Positions 44,639 to 53,178 of a DNA stretch of 64,000 nt are shown here, in pieces (position 1 is the first letter of the stretch; each line of letters begins with the position of its first letter). Both the position numbers and the translations under genes were made by a program. This DNA comes from Butyricimonas synergistica DSM 23225 (lineage in GTDB: Bacteria > Bacteroidota > Bacteroidia > Bacteroidales > Marinifilaceae): NCBI RefSeq assembly GCF_000379665.1, contig NZ_KB903359.1, positions 1,827,340 to 1,891,339 on the forward strand. Direction: 5' to 3'. The notes beneath the pieces are model-generated. The model saw nothing but the letters and a program-made list of their open reading frames with translations, was not told where the DNA came from and ran no database searches.

Positions 44639-45210
44639 TTTGTTTGCATAAAAAAGGATTTGAAAGACAGTAAAAATAACTTGCAATCATTCATAAAAGA
44701 AAGATTTTCCACGTATTCAATATCAATTGGGATATTATGATTCCAGTCATCGATAAAACGATTTCTGACTTGAGTCAAGCCACTTAGTCCCGGTTTTACA
44801 GAAAAGCGTTTCTTTTCATAATCCGTGTAATCGCTATAAGCTTTCGGATAGTACACCAAAGGAGGACGAGGACCTATAAAAGCCATTTCTCCTTTCAAGA
44901 TATTGATTACCTGAGGTATTTCATCAAGACTTGTTTTTCGGATAAACTTACCGACCTTGGTTACCCTGGGGTTATTGTGATAATTTTCAAAGTCATCCTT
45001 TTGATTCATTTTACCCACTCTCATGGAACGAAATTTAATTATCCGGAATACCTTGCCGTTCCTGCCCAACCGTTCCTGTAAAAAGAATGCAGGACCTTTT
45101 GTTTCCAATTTTATAAGCAATGGTATGATAAGGAACAATGGGGATAGGCATATTATCGCGATGAAAGAGATAAAAAAATCGATTATTCTTTTAAAAAAAT
45201 TGGGATACAT
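44635..45210 (-). CDS. initiating sugar-1-phosphate transferase, second copy
   Basis: 191 residues of the small PglC-like phosphoglycosyl transferase family: FFISFIAIICLSPLFLIIPLLI re-entrant helix region (about 12-33), FLQERLGRNGKVFRIIKFRSM core and LDEIPQVINILKGEMAFIGPR-like segment, then KPGLSG. Begins the repeat unit of the Wza/Wzc locus. Divergent from the copy at 22224, so the two loci probably use different or at least separately specified first sugars. Confidence 0.9.
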   Translation of the reverse strand: MYPNFFKRIIDFFISFIAIICLSPLFLIIPLLIKLETKGPAFFLQERLGRNGKVFRIIKFRSMRVGKMNQKDDFENYHNNPRVTKVGKFIRKTSLDEIPQVINILKGEMAFIGPRPPLVYYPKAYSDYTDYEKKRFSVKPGLSGLTQVRNRFIDDWNHNIPIDIEYVENLSFMNDCKLFLLSFKSFFMQTK

Positions 45211-45227
45211 GCTATAATAACGAATGA

Positions 45228-45680
45228 TTAATTTTGCTTTACCAAAGTTCCAAAATTTACGATCTGACTTTTTTCACTAATCTCAATGCCGGTTCGGATT
45301 ATTCTTGCCGGATTGCCTGCAATCAGGCAATGACTGGGAAAACTTTTAGTAACAACACTTCCCGCCCCGACAAAAACATGGTCACCCAAAGTGATGCCAG
45401 GAGTAATTATTGCTCTTCCGCCAATAACACATCTTTTACCGATATAAGTGTCTACTCGATATTTGCCGCGGAAATAATCGTGGGTTAATAACATGACTCC
45501 TACTGAAATTTTGGTTTCATCACCAATGTGTATTCCTCGCGGATTTACTTTATCCATATCGATTCTTTGGGAAATTGAAACACCCTTCCCGATATCTACT
45601 TTTTTAATGTATTTCAAATAATTTGTATATGTACCACGTACTATTTTGCTGACTCTTTGTCTAAATGTTTTCTTTTCCAT
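45228..45680 (-). CDS. LbH acetyltransferase (WbbJ/CysE-like)
   Basis: 150 residues from ATG 45680. Hexapeptide repeats (GIHIGDETKISVGVML, THDY, TYIGKRCVIGGRAIITPGITLGDHVFVGAGSVV) end in NPARIIR, the mark of maltose/galactoside-type acetyltransferases. Expected to O-acetylate a sugar. The additional 13 codons upstream in frame are hydrophobic read-through of the spacer. Confidence 0.85.
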   Translation of the reverse strand: MEKKTFRQRVSKIVRGTYTNYLKYIKKVDIGKGVSISQRIDMDKVNPRGIHIGDETKISVGVMLLTHDYFRGKYRVDTYIGKRCVIGGRAIITPGITLGDHVFVGAGSVVTKSFPSHCLIAGNPARIIRTGIEISEKSQIVNFGTLVKQN

Positions 45681-45729
45681 GATGATTAATATTGTATTGA
45701 TAAATAAATATAAATTCACATATACTTGA

Positions 45730-46788
45730 TTATAGCCTGATTATATCTGGTATAATCATTGGTTTAGTTTTTAGAAACATCGTTCCCCAGGTAAGACCGA
45801 GACCGAAAGAAGACAGCAGTAATGTTTGGGGATTAGTCGTTAATTGTTCTTTCAACCGGCTAACCATCAATGAAGGCAAAGAGGCGCCTCCCAGGTTGCC
45901 GTATTCTTCTAAATTATAGGGAACTTTGGTTGCATCCAATTTAAGTTTTTTCACCACCCGGTCGACAATCATTTTGTTTGCCTGATGGATGAGAAAATAG
46001 TCTATATCCATATCCTTGTCAATCCCATAATCTTCCATGAAAGCTGCAACTGTTTGAGGAGGACGAGAGATGGCGAAGGAAAACACATCCATGCCATTTA
46101 TCAATGTATGGACAGGGGCTCTCTTGATTCCGTTACCAAAATCTTCATAAATAAACGATTCGGGAGTTACCGGCTGGCGAAAACCTCCATGAGGGGTCAT
46201 CAAGGCGGTTCCTCCTTTTCCCATAGATTGAAAATCAACCCTTATCTCGTCTGCCGCAGTATCATATTCCAACGCAAGAGCCGTTCCGCAATCACCAAAC
46301 AAGGGAACCCTACTTTTATCTTTAAGGGATCCCATTCTCACAGCAGTATCCCCCACCAGAAGAAGTGCCCTTTTTACACTACCTGCCGAAAGTAGATTAG
46401 CCCCAATAGTCATAGCATACATACAACCACAACATCCCATGGGAATATCCATCGTAAAGCAATGTTGAGAAAACCCCATGCGATCCTGCAACAGACAGGA
46501 GGTCGGCGGAGTCTTGTAATCACCGGTTACCGATTCAAAAAGGAGGACATCGACACTCTCTTTGTCCCACCCCAACTCATTCAAAAGTTTCTCCCCAGCA
46601 GCCTGACAAAGGTCGGAGGCACAAACATCATCCGGTGCCAAGTAACGGCTTTTTATACCCACTGTGTTATTAAAAACCTCTGCATCCTCTGCCGTGAAAA
46701 ACTCAAAATCTTCCGTTTTCACGACCCGGTCAGGAACACATAGTGAAACTCCCCGAAGTGCTACATTTTTTATATTCCATCTTGCCAT
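45730..46788 (-). CDS. 3-oxoacyl-ACP synthase III (KAS III, FabH-like)
   Basis: 352 residues from ATG 46788. The catalytic triad is visible: C119 in DIPMGCCGCMYAM, His in YFLIHQANK (about 263) and Asn in YGNLGGASLPS (about 295). FabH-like enzymes condense an acyl starter with malonyl-ACP, and relatives act in secondary metabolism. It directly follows an ACP gene (10 nt) and belongs to a module with an AMP-ligase, two SDRs and a second ACP inside a polysaccharide locus, so a short beta-oxo or beta-hydroxy acyl side chain is the likely product. Confidence 0.88.
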   Translation of the reverse strand: MARWNIKNVALRGVSLCVPDRVVKTEDFEFFTAEDAEVFNNTVGIKSRYLAPDDVCASDLCQAAGEKLLNELGWDKESVDVLLFESVTGDYKTPPTSCLLQDRMGFSQHCFTMDIPMGCCGCMYAMTIGANLLSAGSVKRALLLVGDTAVRMGSLKDKSRVPLFGDCGTALALEYDTAADEIRVDFQSMGKGGTALMTPHGGFRQPVTPESFIYEDFGNGIKRAPVHTLINGMDVFSFAISRPPQTVAAFMEDYGIDKDMDIDYFLIHQANKMIVDRVVKKLKLDATKVPYNLEEYGNLGGASLPSLMVSRLKEQLTTNPQTLLLSSFGLGLTWGTMFLKTKPMIIPDIIRL

Positions 46789-46798
46789 ACGATAAACA

Positions 46799-47038
46799 TT
46801 AAAATTCGATATTATACCTCGCAAGAATAGTTTTTCCTTCCTCGTAAGAAGTCATGTTCATAATATCTTCCGGTTCAAGCATAATATCAAACGCTTCTTC
46901 CAAGAAAGCCACAATATTCAGTTGATGTACAGAATCCCATTCTTTCATGTTATCTTTTGAAAAATGATCGTTTAAAGCAGATTCTTTCACACCAAAAACC
47001 TCTACAAAAGCTTGATTATATTTTTCTATTGCTGCCAT
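46799..47038 (-). CDS. acyl carrier protein, first of two
   Basis: 79 acidic residues with the phosphopantetheine serine at S36 in EWDSVHQL. Located between the AMP-ligase (5 nt upstream) and KAS III. It is probably the carrier on which the ligase loads an acid and from which the synthase or the LpxD-like acyltransferase takes it. Confidence 0.85.
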   Translation of the reverse strand: MAAIEKYNQAFVEVFGVKESALNDHFSKDNMKEWDSVHQLNIVAFLEEAFDIMLEPEDIMNMTSYEEGKTILARYNIEF

Positions 47039-47043
47039 ATCAT

Positions 47044-48438
47044 TTATATTAATTTGCTATATAATATTTTACCTACTTTACTTTTGGGTATTTCAGGAAG
47101 AACTTTTATCTCAAAAGCTGAAGCCACGAGCTTCGTTTTTCCTACCAGTTCGTCTTTTACACTTTCTTTGTATTTGGGGTCTGTAATGTAAACCTGCATT
47201 CTTTCGTCTGTTCCCATGCAGGCACAATCAATGGGGTATCTTGATTTTATAATATGCTCACATTCATCCAATCCCACACGCATCCCGAAAAGTTTCAAAA
47301 ACCGCCCGATACGCCCCACGATATAATAAAATCCATCTTCATCGCGATAGGCTAAATCACCCGTTCGCAAGAAACCGTTTCTTTCATCACCCAATGCTAA
47401 ATCTTCTTTTTTCAATGCATATCCCAAGGTCACATTTCGCCCCCGATAACATAATTCCCCCTCCCGATTACATTCCTCGACCACGCTTCCTTTTTCATCA
47501 ATTAAAAACAATTCTCCATTAGGAATAGCCCTGCCAATACTACCACATTTAGACATCGCAAATTCCGGCGACAAATATGCCATTCGAGCGGTTCCCTCAG
47601 TTTGTCCATAAGTTGCAATCCAACGCTTCCCTGTTTTTTGAGTATATTCCACAAATTGCAGATTCAACTCCCTGGAAAGTTTTCCCCCACCCTGCGTCAA
47701 TAATTCTAAATCGGGCAAGTCCATTTTAAAGAAACGCATCAGACGCAAAATTTCGAAACTATACGGCACTCCCGTGAAACTCGTCGCTTTCTTTTCTTTC
47801 AAAAACATCCAAAACTCCCGTTGAGTCATGCTTAAATTGGTTACAAGAATCGTTGCACCTACATACAAATGGCTAAAAACGACTGATAATCCCATCGTGT
47901 AATATAAAGGCAACACCAACAACGGACGGTCTCCTGCTTTCAAATTAAAAAAAGTCGAGATATTCAGAGCAGAAGCCTCTATATTCTCAAAGCTATGCCG
48001 TACTAACTTAGGGCTTCCCGTGGAGCCTGACGTGGGAAGAAGGTGAGATAATTCTTCATATACCGGATAACGCTTATTACCCGTTTCCAATAAAGCATAT
48101 CCCCATCGTTCCGTCTTACATTCAAATCCATACTCTACCGCACCTTCTGCCGGTACACAGAGAAAAGCCGGTCTATATATAGCATACAAATTCTCGAACA
48201 AATCCTTATCTGTCTGGGAATTTAACAATAACGGAATGATCCCGTTATTGATAAGACCTATACTCCATGCTATTCCCCCCGTGTCATTGCCAGCGAGCAA
48301 GAATACAACAGAACGAACAGGAATTACTTTTACAAGTTCTTCTGAAAATTCCACCAGTCCCCCATAGCTTAGCTCGTTACCCGCAGAGTCTATCACTGCA
48401 ATGGAGCCGACCTCGTGTTTATCTATATTTAAAATCAT
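47044..48438 (-). CDS. AMP-dependent acyl-ACP/CoA ligase
   Basis: 464 residues of the ANL adenylation superfamily. The phosphate loop is PTSGSTGSPKLV (about 133-144), then ATYGQTEGTARM (about 268), FLRTGDLAYRDEDGFYYIVGR (about 355) and the closing KVGKILYSKL with the catalytic lysine. Somewhat shorter than usual, with a reduced C-terminal domain. Adjacent ACP genes suggest that it charges an ACP with a free acid. Substrate unknown. Confidence 0.85.
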   Translation of the reverse strand: MILNIDKHEVGSIAVIDSAGNELSYGGLVEFSEELVKVIPVRSVVFLLAGNDTGGIAWSIGLINNGIIPLLLNSQTDKDLFENLYAIYRPAFLCVPAEGAVEYGFECKTERWGYALLETGNKRYPVYEELSHLLPTSGSTGSPKLVRHSFENIEASALNISTFFNLKAGDRPLLVLPLYYTMGLSVVFSHLYVGATILVTNLSMTQREFWMFLKEKKATSFTGVPYSFEILRLMRFFKMDLPDLELLTQGGGKLSRELNLQFVEYTQKTGKRWIATYGQTEGTARMAYLSPEFAMSKCGSIGRAIPNGELFLIDEKGSVVEECNREGELCYRGRNVTLGYALKKEDLALGDERNGFLRTGDLAYRDEDGFYYIVGRIGRFLKLFGMRVGLDECEHIIKSRYPIDCACMGTDERMQVYITDPKYKESVKDELVGKTKLVASAFEIKVLPEIPKSKVGKILYSKLI

Positions 48439-48444
48439 TTCTGT

Positions 48445-49203
48445 CTATATTGAGGCGCAACCATCGACACCTAAAATTTGTCCCGATATATAAGATGACC
48501 GATCTGAAGCTAAAAAGGCACATGCATTAGCAATATCTTCCGGATTACCTAATCGCCCAAGAGCTATTCTCCTAATCCGCTCGTCAATCTTATCTCCAGT
48601 AGCCTCATATAATTCCGTGAAACGTTCCGTTTTTATAATTCCAGGAGCAACGGCATTAACTCTTATTCCACTCGGGGCTAACTCTTTAGCTGCCGACTTC
48701 GTCATCGAAACAATAGCTCCTTTCGTAGCAGAATAAGCTACTTGTCCCGGAGAACCTAACATGGCCGTAACCGATGCCATATTAACAATAGACCCCCTCT
48801 TATTGCGAGCCATCAGACGAGCTGCCAATTGTATCATTTCTATCACGGCTATCACGTTGATTTTAAACATCAATTCCATTTCTTCCCTAACAATCATGCC
48901 TAATTTTTTATTAAACACCACTCCGGCATTATTAATCAACGCATCTATTTTCCCCTCTTTTTTATTAATAGCCATGAAAGCATTTTTCACTTCTACCGTA
49001 TCCGTGATATCAAAATATAACGGAATTACTTTCGTTACGTATTTCCGAGAACACTCCTCCGACCATTCGTTCATACTGTTAGGCTGTCTGTCACAAGCAT
49101 ACACGATTCCACCATCTGCAGCAAATTGTTCTGCAATAGCCTTTCCAATTCCCTGTGCCGCTCCGGTAATAATACAAACCTTGTTTTGCAATAATTGTTC
49201 CAT
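48445..49203 (-). CDS. short-chain dehydrogenase/reductase (FabG-like), first
   Basis: 252 residues from ATG 49203, with TGAAQGIGKA (about 12-21), NNAG and the catalytic YSATKGAIV (about 153) intact and LGVDG near the end. Likely reduces a beta-keto acyl-ACP or a keto sugar. Part of the ACP/KAS III module, 6 nt downstream of the AMP-ligase start side and 5 nt from the next SDR. Earlier in-frame starts overlap the neighbouring gene and are not preferred. Confidence 0.85.
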   Translation of the reverse strand: MEQLLQNKVCIITGAAQGIGKAIAEQFAADGGIVYACDRQPNSMNEWSEECSRKYVTKVIPLYFDITDTVEVKNAFMAINKKEGKIDALINNAGVVFNKKLGMIVREEMELMFKINVIAVIEMIQLAARLMARNKRGSIVNMASVTAMLGSPGQVAYSATKGAIVSMTKSAAKELAPSGIRVNAVAPGIIKTERFTELYEATGDKIDERIRRIALGRLGNPEDIANACAFLASDRSSYISGQILGVDGCASI

Positions 49204-49208
49204 ACACG

Positions 49209-49973
49209 TTAGCTTAAAGTCATGCCACCATCTATCTTTAAAGCCGTACCTGTTACCCAAGATGAAGCATCTGATAATAGATAAATAATAGCCAAAGCCA
49301 CATCTGCCGGCTTACCAAATCTCCCCAATGGATAATTCAATAACTCTTTTTGACGCTGTTCATCTGTAAACTGACCGGCATGAGTTAAATTTGTTTCTAC
49401 CATACCGGGATTAACGCTATTGCATCTGATTCCCCGAGGACCTAGTTCCAAAGCCACTGTCCTCATAAATGCATCGACCCCACACTTTGTGGTCGCATAA
49501 ATTGCATTCCCCGGAGAAACACGATAAACACCACCCGCCGAAGCCGTGAAAACTAAAGAAGAACCCTTACTGACTTTTCTCATTTTCACGAGATATTTAG
49601 TCAATAACATCGGAGCAATTAAATTAATACGTTGAATTCTCTCGATCTCATCTGTCGTGATAAACTGTGTTAACGCCAGTTTCATCACTCCGGCATTACA
49701 AACAAATCCATCCAGACCGGGAATAAACGTGATTAACTCTGCTATTTCCCGCTCCTCTGTAAGATTTGCCCTATAATAAATATGTTCTTGACCGGAATTA
49801 TTATCAAGGGAAGCTAAAGTTTCCTTCAGCCCTTCTTCATTGATATCCGTCATAATTACCCTCGCACCAGACTTGGCACATTCCACGGCTATTGCCCGCC
49901 CTATTCCCCCTGCCGCTCCCGTTACTAAAATAACTTTACCGGAAAGAGAAAACGGATTATATGACACATCCAC
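49209..49973 (-). CDS. short-chain dehydrogenase/reductase (FabG-like), second
   Basis: 254 residues with VTGAAGGIGRA (about 17-27), CNAG and YATTKCGVDAF (about 152), ending GTALKIDGG. It is similar in plan to the first SDR but clearly distinct. Its start overlaps the stop of the second ACP gene by one base. Two reductases suggest two reduction steps, for instance on a 3,5-dioxo intermediate, or one reductase for the acyl chain and one for a sugar. Confidence 0.85.
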   Translation of the reverse strand: MDVSYNPFSLSGKVILVTGAAGGIGRAIAVECAKSGARVIMTDINEEGLKETLASLDNNSGQEHIYYRANLTEEREIAELITFIPGLDGFVCNAGVMKLALTQFITTDEIERIQRINLIAPMLLTKYLVKMRKVSKGSSLVFTASAGGVYRVSPGNAIYATTKCGVDAFMRTVALELGPRGIRCNSVNPGMVETNLTHAGQFTDEQRQKELLNYPLGRFGKPADVALAIIYLLSDASSWVTGTALKIDGGMTLS

Positions 49974-50206
49974 TATTGTTTTGCCTTTACATGAATAAAA
50001 AGATCGTTTATTGTTCCGGCATTCCGAATGTCCTCTCCCTGGATTGTGATTCCATACTCTTCATCAACCATTCCAATTATAGAAAGAGCTATTAAAGAAT
50101 CCCATTCCTTTAATTGTTTAAATTGTGTTTCAGCGGTAAATTCACATCTATCCGTTTCATTAAATTGTTCCGCTACCAGTTCTACAAATTTCAATATTTC
50201 CATCAT
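49973..50206 (-). CDS. acyl carrier protein, second of two
   Basis: 77 residues with the modified serine at S37 in EWDSLIAL and an acidic helix II. Distinct from the ACP at 46799, so the two may serve starter and extender or loading and transfer. It lies between a PglD-like acyltransferase (13 nt upstream) and an SDR. Confidence 0.82.
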   Translation of the reverse strand: MMEILKFVELVAEQFNETDRCEFTAETQFKQLKEWDSLIALSIIGMVDEEYGITIQGEDIRNAGTINDLFIHVKAKQ

Positions 50207-50219
50207 TATATATTTTTAA

Positions 50220-50852
50220 TTATAAACTCATTATTTTAGCGGGATTTCCCATCACAGTTGTTCCTTCTTTCACTTTTCTTATGACGAAACTACAAGCAGC
50301 AACTTTTGCTCTATTTCCAATAACAACTTTATGATTCAAAACAGCCGATGTATGTATTGTCGCTTCATCTTCTATCTTTATTCCCCCAACACAAGTCACA
50401 TGTGTATCGATTCGATTCCAGTCACCAATTATAGCGTCATGCCCTACAATACTATAGCTTTGAATAAGATTGTAATTCCCCATTCGTGAATCCGCACCCA
50501 ATGCCACATAAGCACCGACAACATTACCAGTCCCCAATTTTACATTAGTTCCGACACGTGCGGTAGAGTGAATAATATTTCTAAATACGCCTCCTCTAGC
50601 TACTATTTTTTCGCAACATATTTTCTTTGCATCCCCCCCCATCGAACAAGTAAAAACATCATTCTGTTGAGGAATATACTCATTAATCATACCCAGCATT
50701 GGTGGATAATTTTCAAAACCATCTAATGCATGAAGGTTATCATCAATAAAACCTTTTATAATAAACTCTTTTCCATACCCTATACTTTCCCTTATCCAAT
50801 CAAAAAAAGTGCGTCCCATTCCTCCAGCTCCTATAATGACCAATTCTTTCAT
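50220..50852 (-). CDS. PglD/NeuD-like sugar N-acyltransferase
   Basis: 210 residues. An N-terminal Rossmann-like nucleotide-sugar domain (IIGAGGMGRTFFDWI) is followed by a left-handed beta-helix (VGTNVKLGTGNVVGAYVALG, VGHDAIIGDWNRIDTHVTCVGG) with the catalytic histidine in IVGHDA. Family members acylate a 4-amino sugar (PglD on UDP-4-amino sugars). Directly upstream of an ACP gene, so a non-acetyl acyl donor is possible. Confidence 0.88.
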   Translation of the reverse strand: MKELVIIGAGGMGRTFFDWIRESIGYGKEFIIKGFIDDNLHALDGFENYPPMLGMINEYIPQQNDVFTCSMGGDAKKICCEKIVARGGVFRNIIHSTARVGTNVKLGTGNVVGAYVALGADSRMGNYNLIQSYSIVGHDAIIGDWNRIDTHVTCVGGIKIEDEATIHTSAVLNHKVVIGNRAKVAACSFVIRKVKEGTTVMGNPAKIMSL

Positions 50853-50854
50853 AA

Positions 50855-52030
50855 TTATTTTATATATTGATAGTAATGCATTATTTCGTTATTATATTTT
50901 CCATAAAAAGTATGCAATTCTTCATCAGAAAAATTTCGTCCTTTTTTTTCAAAAGTTCCAAACATATTTCTCTCTATTCCTCGAATATTGTTTAATAAAC
51001 CTCTAGAACCGAACAGTAATTGTTTATCAAGTTCTTTTAAATTTCCTTTCTTTATAAACACTCTTCTTTTTAGATGAATAGATTGATCGCAGAGAATACT
51101 ATTAAGATCCGTATCATTCTTGCTCTGGACATAAGCCGGTAAAATTCGATTGACTTGCAAGGGAACTACAAAGCCGGTTGGAGCCCATCCCAAAAGAGTC
51201 CACATGACAGCATTTCTGGGAGATTCATCTACCCGGACTCCCTGAAAAACAACGGATGCAACAGAATATTGACTGGCAATATACTTGGATTCATCAAAAT
51301 AAGTTGAAGTACCAACATTCTTTCTTAGTTTTGAAAGGTCATGTTTCAGGTCTTCTCTCCGAAATGAACGGCAGATATTATTAAAAATCCATTTTGCCGA
51401 AAAATCTTTCTTGCCTAAATGTTCTGCCACAATTTTATTGGCAGTCCGATACCTCTCGATCCCATTTTGTTCTAACATATTTCCCGAGAAAGAAAAGTTC
51501 GTCCGCACTAAATATCCATCAGGTGCAACAGACGGATCGTTAACATCAAATTTCGTCCAATTTGTTTCTCCCACTTCATAATAAGCCGCTCCCCCCCCGG
51601 CATCAATGGCTCCAAAGTTCGTCGGGACAAACAATTTAATACTGTCCAACAAACACTCGAATTCTTGCAAATTCTTACATTTAGCTAATGCAAGATATAT
51701 AACTTTAGGAGAACTATATCCCCCATTTTCCCGGTTTCCTAAATTATTGGAAGCGTTACTCGTAATAGCAAGCCCCATTTCATTTATCCCACACCAAACT
51801 AAATCTTTTTGCACATATTCACTGTTTACAAGAGTTATAAAATCATACTTTTCTCCATGGAATGATTCAATTCGATTATTTTCATTACCTCCATCCCGTT
51901 GTTTCAATAATAAAGGACGACCATCTTTAGTTAATTTCCCCGTAATAATAATGGAAGTGCAACCAAGTAGATCTTCCGGGAAAAGAGAAAAACATATTAA
52001 GAGTAAAATCCAGAATCTATTCGTTTTCAT
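50855..52030 (-). CDS. exported Ntn hydrolase (C45/acyltransferase-like), signal-peptide copy
   Basis: 391 residues from ATG 52030. A signal peptide (FWILLLICFSLFPEDLLG) ends directly before C24, which begins CTSIIITG, the position of the catalytic N-terminal cysteine in Ntn hydrolases of the C45/choloylglycine type. KDGRPLLLKQRD, WCGINEMGLAITSN and YYEVGETNW follow the family pattern. Cleavage by signal peptidase would expose the nucleophile. DLLGC also resembles a lipobox, which would block it. Paralogous to 53179-54405. Likely hydrolyses or forms an amide outside the cytoplasm. It overlaps the upstream gene by 14 bp. Confidence 0.75.
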   Translation of the reverse strand: MKTNRFWILLLICFSLFPEDLLGCTSIIITGKLTKDGRPLLLKQRDGGNENNRIESFHGEKYDFITLVNSEYVQKDLVWCGINEMGLAITSNASNNLGNRENGGYSSPKVIYLALAKCKNLQEFECLLDSIKLFVPTNFGAIDAGGGAAYYEVGETNWTKFDVNDPSVAPDGYLVRTNFSFSGNMLEQNGIERYRTANKIVAEHLGKKDFSAKWIFNNICRSFRREDLKHDLSKLRKNVGTSTYFDESKYIASQYSVASVVFQGVRVDESPRNAVMWTLLGWAPTGFVVPLQVNRILPAYVQSKNDTDLNSILCDQSIHLKRRVFIKKGNLKELDKQLLFGSRGLLNNIRGIERNMFGTFEKKGRNFSDEELHTFYGKYNNEIMHYYQYIK

Positions 52031-53174
52031 ACAAAGAATCAAATTGTTTCTGCACATTGGCTTGAACATCTGCCGCATTGTTGAAACCAAGTATTGCATA
52101 AAATGTTTTCCAATTGTGGTAAACTTCTTCCCGAGATAAGGGTTTATCAAGTTCTTCCTGATTTAGATCGTCTTCTATTGAATAAATGATATATCCATCT
52201 TGTTTAAACTGTTTATAGTCCATGCTATCCTTGAACAAAAACACTTTTACCCCCGTTTTCATACATCCGTTAATATTTCCCACAGCCTGTTGGCGAACCG
52301 CTCCAAAAATAGCATGCGTACAATTTCCTACTAATTCAAAATATTCTTTCCTAGGCAAAACTTTTTCTAAATGAATGACTTCTGCTCCTCCGATATTTTT
52401 ATATTTTCTAAGTATCGCCTTAAAATCTTCATATCCATAATTAATAGGCATTATTATTTTTCTAGTATGCAAGGAACAATGTTTTATCTTCTCAATGACG
52501 TCTAAATGATTATCCGTGTAAGTTGCCGAATGACCAACAATAATATCTCCCGCTTGTTCCTTTACAACTGGTTTATACTCTCCAAAACCTCGAACTCCTC
52601 TCAACATAAAAGGCTCTGCTCTGAAATATCGTAATTGTTTCAACAAAACATATTCAATTGGAAATACAGTAGAACAATAATCAACTCTTTTAATCCATCT
52701 TTTTCTAGGTATATTCCCTCGTAAAACTCCGTAAACACGAGATAAATCCGTCAATAATTTTCTCTTGAGGCAAGGAAAACATCTTCCTGTGACTTTTTTA
52801 TACAATTTCAAATCCAATAAGGGAGAAACGTATTTATTGGCTTCATATAGATCCTTGCCATATGTCCACCATATCACCTTTTTATCTTCGGATATATATT
52901 TATATGATTTATAAGCATCATAAAATAACCCGTGAAAGAAAACGATATTGACCTCCGGCAATGCAAAATATCTGCCCCATTCTTTCTCTGATTTAGTATA
53001 AATCAATTTTTCTTTTTGTCGAATCCTTTTAATATCATGCATTTCTATTTTAGGAGCTCGAAACAAGTAAATATTTTTATACCCATCCAGTGCTTCAAAT
53101 CTCTCGGATATAGAATCAAAAAATAATGTATCACTAACAACATGTAATATTATTTTTTCTTTACCGTCTTGCAT
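52017..53174 (-). CDS. GT56-type N-acetylfucosaminyltransferase-like protein (WecF family)
   Basis: 385 residues resembling the TDP-Fuc4NAc:lipid II transferase family (GT56). HVVSDTLFFDSISERF opens the protein, and GHSATYTDNHLDVIEKI (about 214-230) and IFGAVRQQAVGNINGCMKTG (about 290-309) are the conserved C-terminal motifs. In enterobacteria WecF adds the third sugar of common antigen. Here it would add a 4-acylamino-6-deoxy sugar such as the one made with the aminotransferase. It is sandwiched between the two Ntn hydrolase genes. Confidence 0.75.
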   Translation of the reverse strand: MQDGKEKIILHVVSDTLFFDSISERFEALDGYKNIYLFRAPKIEMHDIKRIRQKEKLIYTKSEKEWGRYFALPEVNIVFFHGLFYDAYKSYKYISEDKKVIWWTYGKDLYEANKYVSPLLDLKLYKKVTGRCFPCLKRKLLTDLSRVYGVLRGNIPRKRWIKRVDYCSTVFPIEYVLLKQLRYFRAEPFMLRGVRGFGEYKPVVKEQAGDIIVGHSATYTDNHLDVIEKIKHCSLHTRKIIMPINYGYEDFKAILRKYKNIGGAEVIHLEKVLPRKEYFELVGNCTHAIFGAVRQQAVGNINGCMKTGVKVFLFKDSMDYKQFKQDGYIIYSIEDDLNQEELDKPLSREEVYHNWKTFYAILGFNNAADVQANVQKQFDSLYENE

Positions 53175-53178
53175 ATAT

